A DNA stretch of 64,000 nt from Kumtagia sp963820075. Its GTDB lineage: Bacteria; Pseudomonadota; Alphaproteobacteria; Rhizobiales; Rhizobiaceae. The DNA lies in contig CAWFYS010000008.1 in NCBI GenBank assembly GCA_963820075.1, positions 1 through 64,000 on the forward strand, read 5' to 3'. Below are positions 29,809-38,711 of this stretch, in pieces. The stretch's first letter is position 1. The number at the start of each line of letters is the position of its first letter. The position numbers and the translations under genes are program-made. Under the pieces are notes generated by a model that was not told where the DNA came from, ran no database searches, and saw only the letters and a program-made list of their open reading frames with translations.

Positions 29809-30141
29809 GTGCAATATTTCGCCAGCCTTCGCCGCCTGTTCAGGGGCACGCGTCACGCTCTTCGGGAACCCGAGGTGAGAGGCGTCTTCACCATCGCCCT
29901 TGCGCTGATACTGGCCGCGACGGTCTTCTATTGGCTGGTCGAAGGCTGGTCGCTGCTCGATGCCGCCTACTTTTCGGTGGTGACGATCGCCACCGTCGGC
30001 TATGGGGACCTCACGCCCAAGACCGCCATCGGCAAGATCTTCACCATCGGCTATATCTTTGCGGGCATCGGGATATTTGTCGCGGCCGTGACCGCCCTAG
30101 CACAGGCCACCCTGCGGATGGCGTCGCCGCCCGAGGACTGA
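29809..30141 (+). CDS. Two-helix potassium channel
   Basis: 110 residues from GTG 29809. Two membrane segments, residues about 25-45 (VFTIALALILAATVFYWLVE) and 78-100 (IFTIGYIFAGIGIFVAAVTA), flank a pore loop with the selectivity filter TVGYGD (residues 62-67). This is the Ion_trans_2 layout of simple bacterial K+ channels, which work as tetramers in the inner membrane. No cytoplasmic TrkA-like regulatory domain follows; the protein ends shortly after the second helix. It is transcribed away from the SulP gene. Confidence 0.88.
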   Translation: MQYFASLRRLFRGTRHALREPEVRGVFTIALALILAATVFYWLVEGWSLLDAAYFSVVTIATVGYGDLTPKTAIGKIFTIGYIFAGIGIFVAAVTALAQATLRMASPPED

Positions 30142-30148
30142 ACTCGGA

Positions 30149-30695
30149 CTATGATCTGTTGAGAAGGAAGTGAGGACGGCTCATCCGCCGTCCACAAATC
30201 AAAGCTGCGAGTGGATCGGCAGCCATAGCCGATAACTCATCGAAGCGCGGTCTCGTACTCGAACAGTCGTCGCATCTTCTTGGCAAGTGGGCATGGTCAA
30301 AGAGCGCTCCCATCTCGGTATTGAGCGAGGCCGAACGCGGATCGAAACTAAAAGAGCCGATGAAGCCGACGCGGCCGTCAGCGACAAACGCCTTCGTATG
30401 GAGGCCCGTGCCGCTCGACCCGAAAAGTGAAATCTCAGACGCGCGACCGTAGGGCTGCAGCTCAAAGAGGCGTACCCCACCTTTGATTAGCTGCGGGCGA
30501 TAGTGGGCATAGCCGCTGTGCACCGCGGCGACATCGGTGGCCGCAAGCGAGTTCGTCAGGATTGCAACATCCACTCCGCTCCCGACGAGGCGGGAAAGCG
30601 CCTTGGCGGTTTGGTCGGTAGGCACGAAATAGGGCGAGGTTATCTCAAGGGTTCGGCTCGCGCCGACTACGAGCGGCGAGAGCGAGTTTTTAAGT
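30149..30695 (-). pseudogene. Phospholipase D / cardiolipin synthase-like, C-terminal fragment
   Basis: Only the second half of a two-HKD phospholipase D protein remains: ITSPYFVPTDQTAKALSRLV, VDVAILTNSLAATDVAAVHS, and one catalytic motif HTKAFVADGRVGFIGSFSFD. The open frame begins near 30695 after a stop, with no start codon of its own. The frame also changes near 30285, where the alternative reading LAKKMRRLFEYETAL fits the family better. It lacks the first HKD motif and should be inactive. A complete relative lies at 35.9-37.3 kb; the shared order TNSLA...HSGY...LHTKA shows they belong to the same subfamily. Confidence 0.75.
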
Positions 30696-30699
30696 CAGC

Positions 30700-31004
30700 T
30701 CTCGTTCCACTCGCTGAGCGCCTTCTCCGGCGGCGCCGCGCTGCAAGGGCGCCTGGCGATAGCATGTAGGATGGAAGCAACCACCATTGTCATAAGGGCT
30801 GGTGCGCCACCATCCTCGGTGCGTCGATCAACGCGGACGCATGCACAAGAGTAGTTTCACGCTGCCCTTTCGTTTGTAGAATTCACTCTGTGGTGCGAGA
30901 ATTACTGATTCGGTCAATCCGAGGCGAGCAAGGGCATGGTGTCTAACTTTTACTTCCCTCGGCGGCGATCTAAATGTGCCGCAAGCCTGTTTCATATTTC
31001 GTAG
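30700..31004. other. No recognisable gene
   Basis: About 300 bases between the truncated phospholipase D gene and the MFS gene. No motif, hairpin or convincing promoter seen. Confidence 0.45.
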
Positions 31005-32270
31005 ATGCTTGGCTATCTTTTACCCCTTAATTATCGTCAGATTCTGTCGCTTCTTCGCGGCACCGGATTTCTGCTTGCTGCATCAGGCCTGCATGGCCTG
31101 CTCTTACCGTTGCGCGGACAGGCAGAAGGTTTCTCGACTGCGTCCCTTGGTCTACTCGGAACCGCGTGGGCGGGTGGCTTTGTCACCGGCTGTATTGTGG
31201 CACCTAGGCTTGTGCGCCGGATTGGGCATGTGCGCGCATTTGGTACCTTTGCGGCCTCTGGTGCGGTCATCGCGCTGCTGACGGGCCTGATGATCGACCA
31301 GTATGTATGGATCGTTCTACGTGCGTTCACCGGCTTTGTGATGGCCGGCGCTTATATGATTATCGAGAGCTGGCTGAACGAAAAGGCGACCAACGAGAAC
31401 CGCGGCACCGTCCTAGGCCTCTACATGATTGTGAGCTATGCCTCGATCATGGCCGGTCAGATGATTGTCGCGATAGGCGACGTCACGAACGAATCGCTGT
31501 TTATGGTCGCCGGGATCTTCTTCTGCTTGGCATTGATTCCCACAGCAGTGTCTTCGGCAGCCACGCCAAAGCCGCTGGAAGATGTCGCTCTCGATCTGAA
31601 AGGTCTTTATGCCACTTCCCCACTCGCCTTGATCGGCTGCTTCCTGATCGGCGTTGCCAACGGAGCCTGGGGAGCGCTTGGCGCCGTCTATGGTGCCCGT
31701 ATCGGTATCGGCAACGCTGGTATTGCCCTGATGATGAGCGTCGTCGTTCTCGCCGGTGCCGCTGTCCAGTTTCCTGTGGGTCGATTGTCCGATCTCACCG
31801 ATCGCCGTTACGTGCTCGCCCTTGCATCTGTCGGAGCGGCCGCCGTCGCGCTTCTCGTATTTGTTCTTCAGCCCCGGTCGGCCGCATTGGTGATCATCAC
31901 GTCCGCCGCCTTTGGTGGCTTGGCTTACACCCTCTATTCTGTCGCACTGGCACATGCTAACGACAACGCGCGCCCGGAGGAGTTCGTCAAGGTCTCGAGC
32001 GGTCTCCTGCTGTCCTATGGCCTCGGCACTATGGTCGGGCCGGTACTTGGGGCCGTGCTGATGGCCCAGATGCGGCCAGAGAGCTTGTTCCTTGCCACCG
32101 CTCTCGCCCACGCACTTCTTGCCGCGTACACATTGCTGCGCATCAAGCACCGCGCTCCGACACCGCAGGCTACCAAGCATGCGTTCAGGACACTGCCGGC
32201 TGACCGGGCGGCAACGCCCGAATCGCTGCGGCTGGATCCGCGCACCTATCCGTCGCAGAATAAAACCTGA
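31005..32270 (+). CDS. MFS transporter (YcaD-like)
   Basis: 421 residues from ATG 31005; no clear ribosome binding site. Twelve membrane segments are expected; the first half has the MFS loop motif GCIVAPRLVRRIGHVRAF, and RAFTGFVMAGAYMIIESWLN resembles the YcaD group, in which ESWLN follows the fourth helix. Second-half segments include GALGAVYGARIGIGNAGIAL, VVLAGAAVQFPVGRLSDLTD and SVALAHANDNARPEEFVKVS. The substrate cannot be told. The last 45 residues are polar. No frame damage, although flanked by debris on both sides. Confidence 0.85.
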   Translation: MLGYLLPLNYRQILSLLRGTGFLLAASGLHGLLLPLRGQAEGFSTASLGLLGTAWAGGFVTGCIVAPRLVRRIGHVRAFGTFAASGAVIALLTGLMIDQYVWIVLRAFTGFVMAGAYMIIESWLNEKATNENRGTVLGLYMIVSYASIMAGQMIVAIGDVTNESLFMVAGIFFCLALIPTAVSSAATPKPLEDVALDLKGLYATSPLALIGCFLIGVANGAWGALGAVYGARIGIGNAGIALMMSVVVLAGAAVQFPVGRLSDLTDRRYVLALASVGAAAVALLVFVLQPRSAALVIITSAAFGGLAYTLYSVALAHANDNARPEEFVKVSSGLLLSYGLGTMVGPVLGAVLMAQMRPESLFLATALAHALLAAYTLLRIKHRAPTPQATKHAFRTLPADRAATPESLRLDPRTYPSQNKT

Positions 32271-33141
32271 CAACGGGCCGCGGGTGCTCCTCGTTCGCCG
32301 CCCTTGTTTGTGAATGGCAAGACGGCAGTCGAAGACGTGTCCGGGTGAAGTCGCTGATCAGCGTCGCGCTGCGGGAGGGCGTGGATGGGTCAGTTCTTCC
32401 GGTTGCACGAAGAGCTGCCGCCGGCGCGCTGTGCCGGCGGCATGGCTATGACCGGAAGGGCGAAAAAAATACCGCCTGACCCGAAAGCCCGACGGTCAAA
32501 TATCCCACGGAGAAACACAAGAATGCACCGCAAAGCACCTGAAAACAAGTGGTCGGTTTCCTCCTGGGCTGGAGCCTACGCGTCGAGGCCGAGAGGCCGT
32601 ACTCGGATGCGAGAAAGGAACTACCCCACCGGATGGAGAGGCTCTGGCCTGCTCTCGCAGCGCATTGCGCGCGGCGAGACGGTCGCCAGCGCTTCTGGGC
32701 TCGGCCTTGCCATCGCCATATGCTGGTCTCGCTCTGATAGATGGCCGGACGCGCGCCGGGATGATGTACCGAAACCGACGCACACTTGACCATCAACTGC
32801 AATCAACCGAAGCGCATCCACCATGCTCGAAGGCGGCGCCTTTGCGCGTGGGAAAGAGGCTCAGAAAAGCTGGCCAGAAGGCGGGCCTTCGAAGTACCGG
32901 TGACCGGAGGAAACTCTGACCAGCTCCTTGCCGAATTGGACGGCTGGATAGTAAGCCTTACATCAGAGATCGAGGGCGCATCCAGCGCGCTCAACCGTCA
33001 CTCAAGGATACGAGGTGGTAGCGCCGCGACGGTGCGGCTGTCGCCAAGCACCGAGAAGCTAGAGCATGATCCACCTCGAAGCTACCGGCTCGAGTTGCGG
33101 TCGAAGTGCTGCGAATGGAACCCGAAGCAAAGGAGGAACCA
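32271..33141. other. Gene debris with a remnant of the 20.3-kb small gene
   Basis: About 870 bases with no intact gene. At about 32870-33000 a forward frame reads LLAELDGWIVSLTSEIEGA, clearly related to RLAECEDWIVSLTAEIKDA in the small gene at 20292-20582. The start of that gene is absent here, so this is a degenerate partial copy. The rest shows nothing I can name. Confidence 0.5.
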
Positions 33142-33633
33142 ATGAACAAGAAGACCGTGATCGGCATGGCTCTGGCCATCATCGCTTTAAGTGCAACTGC
33201 TGCGATCGCCCAGAAGAAATACGGTTCTGCGGCAGGCTGGGACATTCTTGTGAAGGACAACATGGGGCCTGGCTGCCTGATGACCAAGTCCAACGCCGAC
33301 GGCACACAGATTCAGATGGGCATCGACGCAACCGGCCAAAAACGCGGCTACATGGCACTCTACACCAAGGCCAATACAACGGTTGCGGCCGGGGAAAAGG
33401 TGTCGGTTCTGTTTGATGTCGACGGTCAGCAATTCAGCGGAGAGGCAAAAGGCCAGCAGGAGGGAGGCTTCCAGGGAGCGTTTGTTTGGGTTAACAATCC
33501 CGACTTCATCTATGACCTGGCCAAGAAGAAGACGCTGACGATCTCGCGGAAAGGGGGCAGCCGCATCACGGTCAACCTTGCCGGAACCGATGCCGCCTTC
33601 AAAGCCCTACGCGTCTGCCAGGATGCTCAGTGA
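33142..33633 (+). CDS. Small secreted protein of unknown function
   Basis: 163 residues. ATG 33142 is fixed by AAAGGAGG eight bases upstream. Residues 1-24 are a signal peptide (MALAIIALSATAAIAQ). The mature protein is about 140 residues, strand-rich: GWDILVKDNMGPGCLMTKSN, ATGQKRGYMALYTKANTTV, AAGEKVSVLFDVDGQQFSGE, and a C-terminal LAGTDAAFKALRVCQDAQ. It contains two Cys (GCLMT and RVCQD) likely to form a disulfide in the periplasm. The C-terminal GTDAAFKALRVC pattern is shared with periplasmic proteins of the invasion-associated-locus-B type only loosely; I do not assign a family. Confidence 0.7.
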   Translation: MNKKTVIGMALAIIALSATAAIAQKKYGSAAGWDILVKDNMGPGCLMTKSNADGTQIQMGIDATGQKRGYMALYTKANTTVAAGEKVSVLFDVDGQQFSGEAKGQQEGGFQGAFVWVNNPDFIYDLAKKKTLTISRKGGSRITVNLAGTDAAFKALRVCQDAQ

Positions 33634-33780
33634 CGGTCGCTTCCCTCACCCAGGCTTTTCGAACGTGTCGAACACAGGAACTGACCTGTAGGCGGTCGCG
33701 ACCCCGCTGGCGTTATCGGCGCCTGCATACTAAGGAAATTCTGAACAATAACCGCTACCCTTCCAAGGGTTCGCGTGGCT

Positions 33781-35060
33781 TTATTGTATAGTTCCATTCA
33801 GGATGGAAGGGATCGCGGTGATGTCGAGGCTGGCCATTTCGGCTTTGCTGACCTTGAGGCCCTTCACATAGGTGCGTTCGTCGAGCGCGCATTCGACCTT
33901 AAGGCCCGATTTGGTGGTGGTGGCGGCGATCAGCTCGACGACGGCGATGCGGCTGGTCAGCGGCCGGCCGCGCCAGTTCTGCGTGATGTGGCAGAACAGG
34001 CGGTGCTCGATCTTGTTCCACTTCGAAGTGCCGGGCGGATAGTGGCAGACCTCGAAGCGTCAGGCCCGGTCTCGTCGGCGAGCGTCTGCAGCTCGAGCTT
34101 CCACAGCCGCGACGCGCGCGCCGTTCGAGCCGCCGCAGTCGGCGGTGATCATCAGCTCGCGGCGCGTCGGGATAGCGCTCGCTGCCCATCGCGTCGAGCC
34201 AGCGAGCGGATCGACTGCGACGGCGAACTCGGCGGTGTCGCTGGTGATGCCGACGCTGACCCAGCCGCTCGTTGGCGCTCGACGTCATAGACGCCGTAGG
34301 GGACCACCTTGCCGAGCTTCTTGTCCTCGAAGTCGTGCACCTTGACGCGGCGCGGCTGAGCCCTTCGGACGATAGTCGCGTGCCGCCGTTCTTGAACTTG
34401 CCGATCAGCTCCTTCTTCTTGGTGTCGACCGAGATGACCGGCTGATCGGCGGCCTGCGCCGCCAGCGACCTACGCGTTGATGTGCTCGAACTGCGCGTCG
34501 CGGTCGGGATGGCTGCGAGCCTTCGTCCGCCTTGCGGTTAGACTGGCGCGAGAAGCCGAGCTCGTCAGCAGCTTGCGAACCGTGTATGCGCTGACCGGAT
34601 GCCCCATCCCGGGCAACGCCGCGCCAGCTTGTCGAGACTCTTCGACACCCACAGCAACGGCCGCATCGGATCGCCCAGCGTCGCAGGCTCGACCAACTGT
34701 TTGAGGGCGGGGACAAGCCCAGAATCCGTTTCGGCGACCGAACGGCGGCCGCCACCTTTGCGGCGCACCTGTCCTCTCGGCAGCGGCTCGCCGTCAAGGT
34801 CGTCCTCACCCCGGTTGATGGTCGAACGCGCCAGTCCCGTGATTCTCGAGACCGCCGCAAGCCCACCCCATCCAGCAGCGCGCGCCTCAGCCGCCGCAAA
34901 CAAACGCCGCCCCCGCTCATCGAGCCGCGAACCAACCGCTTCCCAGCGCTGCTGAATGCCGTCCTCATCGATCATCCGACCGAACTACGCCGCTTCGCGC
35001 CGATCACAAATACCGCCAACCCTGAGTCACACTCGCCGCACGCGCGCAAAACAAGCGATT
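33781..35060 (-). mobile_element. ISAzo13-family insertion sequence, heavily frameshifted
   Basis: The transposase would start at 34975 and stop at 33781. Recognisable pieces in several frames: GRRLFAAAEARAAGWGGLAA and SRITGLARSTINRG (N-terminal helix-turn-helix), LVEPATLGDPMRPLLW, SLTARRTKARSHPDRDAQFE, and the C-terminal SKAEMASLDITAIPS with tail LNGTIQ. These match the ISAzo13 (Rhodopirellula-type) transposase layout. At least four frame changes make it inactive. Terminal repeats are not certain: TTATTGT sequences occur near both ends (33781 and about 35055), but I cannot align a full pair. Confidence 0.72.
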
Positions 35061-35170
35061 CGCTTATTGTTCGAAACATCCTAACTAATAGCCGCCGCAC
35101 GAATGTTTCGACGTGCCACTTGATTTCGAGAACGCATTTGGCCGTCATTGGGGCGGATCCGCCGCATCGA

Positions 35171-35395
35171 ATGTCCAGCGAAGCGCGCGGGGCGTTGCCG
35201 GCGACAATATTTTTCTTCGTCGGTTTCAATTTCATCATTCTGACAACGAACCTCCTGGTCGCCGACTATGCCGTCGCCGTTAGCAATTTCATGCTGGCCA
35301 CCGTGGCGGCGTTTGTCGTCGGCAAGGCGGTGATCACCGCGAACGCAATGCCCTTCCTCAAGCTCTTCGACCGGGTTCGACATCGGCCTCCATCA
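35171..35395 (+). pseudogene. Membrane protein, N-terminal fragment
   Basis: ATG 35171 begins MSSEARGALPATIFFFVGFN, followed by two membrane segments (IFFFVGFNFIILTTNLLVAD and VSNFMLATVAAFVVGKAVIT) and ANAMPFLKLFDR. I recall a family of membrane proteins in alphaproteobacteria starting this way and continuing for about 100 more residues. Here the sequence changes abruptly at about 35385 into an IS256-like transposase remnant on the other strand, so the gene was interrupted by that element. Function unknown. Confidence 0.5.
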
Positions 35396-35518
35396 TCGCG
35401 CCCAGCGCTTCCATTCCCGCGGCAAGGCAGAAACTCTCGAAGCTCTGCTGATCGTCGGCGAACGCTTCTTCCAAAAACCCCGTCACCGAGCCGTCGGCAG
35501 TGTGATATCTTTCTTCAT
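35380..35518 (-). mobile_element. IS256/Mutator-like transposase, N-terminal remnant
   Basis: From ATG 35518 the reverse strand reads MKKDITLPTA, and after a one-base shift GSVTGFLEEAFADDQQSFES and FCLAAGMEALGAMMEADVE. This resembles the N-terminus of some IS256/Mutator-type transposases of rhizobia (acidic start, then LLxxxxEALxxMMEADVExL). It is cut off near 35380, at the junction with the membrane-protein fragment. About 45 residues only; no terminal repeats identified. Confidence 0.45.
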
Positions 35519-35666
35519 GGCGTTGCTCTCCTCAGTGGAATCGACACCCCGAGCCTACCGGCTCAAGGCGGGCAACGCCGCCCCTTCAGAAGTTCAACAT
35601 CGAATGGGACATCCCCCGTGCACAAGAAGACGATCGCTGTGGCGACGGTCACAGATCAGGCCTCGG

Positions 35667-35785
35667 CAGAGTTTGGCGTGTACTATCAACGTCTCCGCAA
35701 ACGATGGCAGGTCGCTGGTGTCCGGCCATGTCTCTGGCTCCCACAATCGCGAGCGAATCATGGCTACACCAACCAGATTCTCGCC
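35667..35785 (-). pseudogene. Possible PPOX-type flavin-binding protein remnant
   Basis: The reverse strand reads AMIRSRLWEPETWPDTSDLP followed by SFAETL. This resembles the C-terminal segment of pyridoxamine-phosphate-oxidase-like proteins (CGRALxRSxLWDPxxxxDRxxLPSFG). Upstream and downstream residues do not fit, so only a fragment remains. The forward strand has an unrelated open frame (35618-35857) that I could not assign. Confidence 0.35.
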
Positions 35786-35863
35786 TCCGAACCCGACGAC
35801 GCGACGATGAAGGCGAAGATCATGAGGCTTCTCGAAGAGATTAGGCGCCGCCGCTAACCAGAG

Positions 35864-37318
35864 ATGAAGGGCATGACGGGGTTCGAGCATACCGCGTTAA
35901 CCCGGTTGGACCAGTTCTTCGGCCCGGCGGCCGCCGCGCATCCTGGCCTCTCCGGCTTCAGCCTCTTGAGCCAGGCGCGCGAGGCCTTCATCACCCGTTT
36001 GGCGCTGGCTGACCTGGCCGAGCGATGTCTCGACATGCAGTACTATGTCTGGGACGGCGATACGACCGGCCGGATCATCGTCGACCGGGTGATGAGGGCG
36101 GCCGATCGCGGGGTCAGGGTGCGGCTCCTCGTCGACGATCCCTATTACAAGGCCAGCGATCAGGTCAAAGCTGCCCTCGACGCCCACCCCAACGTCGAGA
36201 TCCGTCTGTTCAACCCGACCAGGAACCGGAGGTGGTCCAGGCTAGACTTCCTTGTCGACTTCCGCCGGGTCAACCGCCGCATGCACAACAAGCTGATGGT
36301 GGCCGACAATTCGGCGGCGATCGTTGGCGGCCGCAATATCGGCGACGACTACTATGGCGTGAACACCGTCGCCAATTTTCGCGATCTGGATGTGCTGGCG
36401 GTCGGGCCTGTTGTGGGCGATCTGTCGGGGGTGTTCGACCGATACTGGAACAGCGCCTCGACCGTGCCGATCGCAACCATCGTCGCGCGCGCCTATGGCG
36501 CCGCCGATCTCGATGCCATCCTGACCCGCTTGCGCCAGGAGATCGCCGCCGCCGACTACCCCTACCCGATCGACCAGGATCTCGGCGAGCTGGCGGCCCA
36601 GAGCGCCGAGCTGCGCGACAGTCTCGTGTGGGCGCCAGGCCGGATCATCGCCGACGACCCGGAAGCAATCGCCCGCGGCAAGGCGGCCGACGACGTGGTC
36701 GCCTTCATTCGCGGACGGGTCGCCGAGCTGAAGGAGGAGCTGCTCGCCGAGGCGCCCTATTTCGTCTTGCCCGCCGGGGCGCAGGCGACCGTCAAGGCGC
36801 TGCACGAGCGCAATGTCCGGGTGCGCGTGCTGACTAACTCGCTCGCTTCGAACAACCAGCTCGCCGCGCATTCGTGCTATGCCAAGACCCGCAGGCGCCT
36901 GCTCGAGAACGGCATGGAGCTCTACGAGCTGCGCCCGGACACCGACGCCTTCCGGCCGGGCTGGTCGCTCCGTTCCGGGCGGTCGCGGGCGGCCTTGCAC
37001 ACCAAGGCCATGGTCTTCGACCGCAAGGCCGTGTTCATCGGCAGCTTCAACCTCGATCCGCGATCTGCCGTGATCAACACGGAAGCCGGCCTCTATATCG
37101 AGAGCCCGGAGCTTGCCGAGAGGCTGACGGCCTACATGGCGACCGGCGTCGCGCCCGCCAACAGCTACCGCGTCTTCCTTGATCCGAATGGCGGGATCGT
37201 CTGGGAGACGGTGCGGGACGGCGAGATCGTCAGCTACCGGGACGAGCCCGAAACGGGGTTCCGCCGGCGGTTCGTCGCCGACCTCGTGAAACTCCTGCCG
37301 ATCGACTCGCAAGTCTGA
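35864..37318 (+). CDS. Phospholipase D family protein, cardiolipin synthase C-like
   Basis: 484 residues from ATG 35864. Two HKD catalytic motifs: HNKLMVADNSAAIVGGRNIG (about residues 142-161) and HTKAMVFDRKAVFIGSFNLD (about 382-401). Other family segments: DMQYYVWDGDTTGRI, VRVRLLVDDPYY, YFVLPAGAQATVKALHERNV and RVRVLTNSLASNNQLAAHSC. The arrangement and GGRNIGDDYYG are those of ClsC-type enzymes, which join phospholipids to make cardiolipin at the inner membrane. No signal peptide, unlike some relatives. Intact and close relative of the truncated gene at 30.1-30.7 kb. Confidence 0.88.
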   Translation: MKGMTGFEHTALTRLDQFFGPAAAAHPGLSGFSLLSQAREAFITRLALADLAERCLDMQYYVWDGDTTGRIIVDRVMRAADRGVRVRLLVDDPYYKASDQVKAALDAHPNVEIRLFNPTRNRRWSRLDFLVDFRRVNRRMHNKLMVADNSAAIVGGRNIGDDYYGVNTVANFRDLDVLAVGPVVGDLSGVFDRYWNSASTVPIATIVARAYGAADLDAILTRLRQEIAAADYPYPIDQDLGELAAQSAELRDSLVWAPGRIIADDPEAIARGKAADDVVAFIRGRVAELKEELLAEAPYFVLPAGAQATVKALHERNVRVRVLTNSLASNNQLAAHSCYAKTRRRLLENGMELYELRPDTDAFRPGWSLRSGRSRAALHTKAMVFDRKAVFIGSFNLDPRSAVINTEAGLYIESPELAERLTAYMATGVAPANSYRVFLDPNGGIVWETVRDGEIVSYRDEPETGFRRRFVADLVKLLPIDSQV

Positions 37319-37696
37319 CACCGATCGCTTTGCGACCGGCGCGCGGCCTGAGGTCTCGGCGTTGGCTGGGCCATAGACGGCTCGACGACGCGAGCACGCG
37401 CTGAAGCATGGACGCCGCAGCCGCCGAGATCAAAGCGAAGCCGTCTCGGTTGGGGGCCCTTCGGCCTACCTGACCGTTCCCGCCGGGATGCCCGTTTCCC
37501 GCCGCGCGCGGACGGGCTGGAGCACCGCGAACGCCTCTCCAGCCCGTGGCGGTGCGCCGCGCGGCGAGCCGCCAACCACCCCGAAAAGCAGCGGTTGCCC
37601 CCTAGAAAAATGTCCGACTACCGTCGACTACGAGGTGCGACTCTGTCCCTCATCGATATGCTACAAATTCGTGTTGCAGCGGATAAGGGAACTGAC
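37319..37696. other. Intergenic, no recognisable gene
   Basis: GC-rich stretch of about 380 bases. Around 37490-37570 several short GC-rich inverted repeats occur (for example GGGCTGGAG and CTCCAGCCC), possibly a terminator for the phospholipase D gene, without a U-tract. Confidence 0.4.
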
Positions 37697-37957
37697 ATGG
37701 AAAACGACGCGACTGTTGGCTGGATCGCCGCCATCGTCATAGGCGGCATCGCTGGCTGGTTGGCCGAACAGTTCATGAAGAGCAACCTGGGCCTCCTCAT
37801 GAACATTGCTCTCGGCATCGTTGGGGCGATCGTTGCCAACGCTATTTTGGGTGTCGTCGGCATCAACCTGGGTGGCTGGCTAGGCTATTTGATCGCGGGC
37901 TTTATAGGAGCCTGCATCCTCATCGCAATCGGGAGAATGTTCAGGCGCGCAACCTGA
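37697..37957 (+). CDS. GlsB/YeaQ/YmgE family stress-response membrane protein
   Basis: 86 residues from ATG 37697, preceded by AAGGGA; the frame is open upstream but lacks support. Three membrane segments: VGWIAAIVIGGIAGWLAEQF, LLMNIALGIVGAIVANAILG and WLGYLIAGFIGACILIAIGR. The pattern GGIAGWLAEQFMKSNLGLLM and NIALGIVGA is diagnostic of the transglycosylase-associated (GlsB/YeaQ/YmgE) family, small inner-membrane proteins often induced by stress. Mechanism unknown. Stands alone between debris. Confidence 0.85.
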   Translation: MENDATVGWIAAIVIGGIAGWLAEQFMKSNLGLLMNIALGIVGAIVANAILGVVGINLGGWLGYLIAGFIGACILIAIGRMFRRAT

Positions 37958-38080
37958 GATTGACCTGCCCCAAAAGCCCCATCGACGTCCAGGAGCGGAT
38001 AGCCAAGCGGCGCCTTCCCTCCAAGGAGAGCAATTGGTACTTACTGCATTCAGGATGGTCGCATGAAACTGGGCAAAAGC

Positions 38081-38640
38081 CTAACACTTGCCTTCTTCGA
38101 GCGGCACGACCTGGTCGCCGACCTCGATCGTGTACTTGCCGGGCGGCACGCCGCTGCGTCACGCCGGCGATCCGGCCGACAAGCGTGCCGTCCTCGGCGA
38201 AGATCCGGCGCGCGATCGGGCGGCTTCACGGCGATGACCGCGGGATTGAGCACCTTGTATTCGCCCGCCTTCACGTCGATGTGCTCCCAGGCGATGTCGC
38301 CGAAGGTGACCGAGAAGGTCGACGGCAGCACGGTGAGCCGGGTCGTGACACCGCCGAGCTTGCCGACCTCGATGTCGGTCTCCCAGTCGAGCACCTTGTG
38401 GCCGCGGGCCGCGTTCTTCAGCTCGATGACGCCGGGGGTCGAGGACCGTGATCTCGCCAGGCGGCACTTCGACGCTCTTCCACAGTGTCGGCCCGAACGC
38501 GACGTTGTAGAGGCCGGCTGGAAGCTCCTTGACGGAGGTGACGCCGCCGAACGTGACGACCTGCTCGCCGGTCTCGGCGTTCGGGCAGCGGCGTCGATGC
38601 CGAGCGTCAGTATGGCGCCGCGCAGTCGGGCAGCTCACCT
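38081..38640 (-). pseudogene. Secreted beta-repeat protein remnant, multiple frameshifts
   Basis: Reverse-strand pieces join to a strand-rich protein with two copies of one repeat: LPAGLYNVAFGPTLWKSVEV then PPGEITVLDPAVIELK, and LPSTFSVTFGDIAWEHIDVK then AGEYKVLNPAVIAVK. A third shorter motif, PPGKYTIEVGDQVVPLEEG, precedes the stop at 38081. Frame changes are needed near 38580, 38440, 38220 and 38150. The N-terminus is lost. The repeat resembles PEGA-like surface domains (GxYxVxFG...), sometimes attached to von Willebrand-type proteins, but I cannot assign a family. Confidence 0.5.
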
Positions 38641-38711
38641 CGCTGCTGTTGAGAAGTGAGAAGTGAACATTACCGAGGCCTGCATAAATCCCACGCACAA
38701 GCAGGCGAACC

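Noticed and set aside
32385..32789. Forward open frame of 134 codons
   Set aside because: No ribosome binding site, no domain, and composition like random GC-rich sequence.
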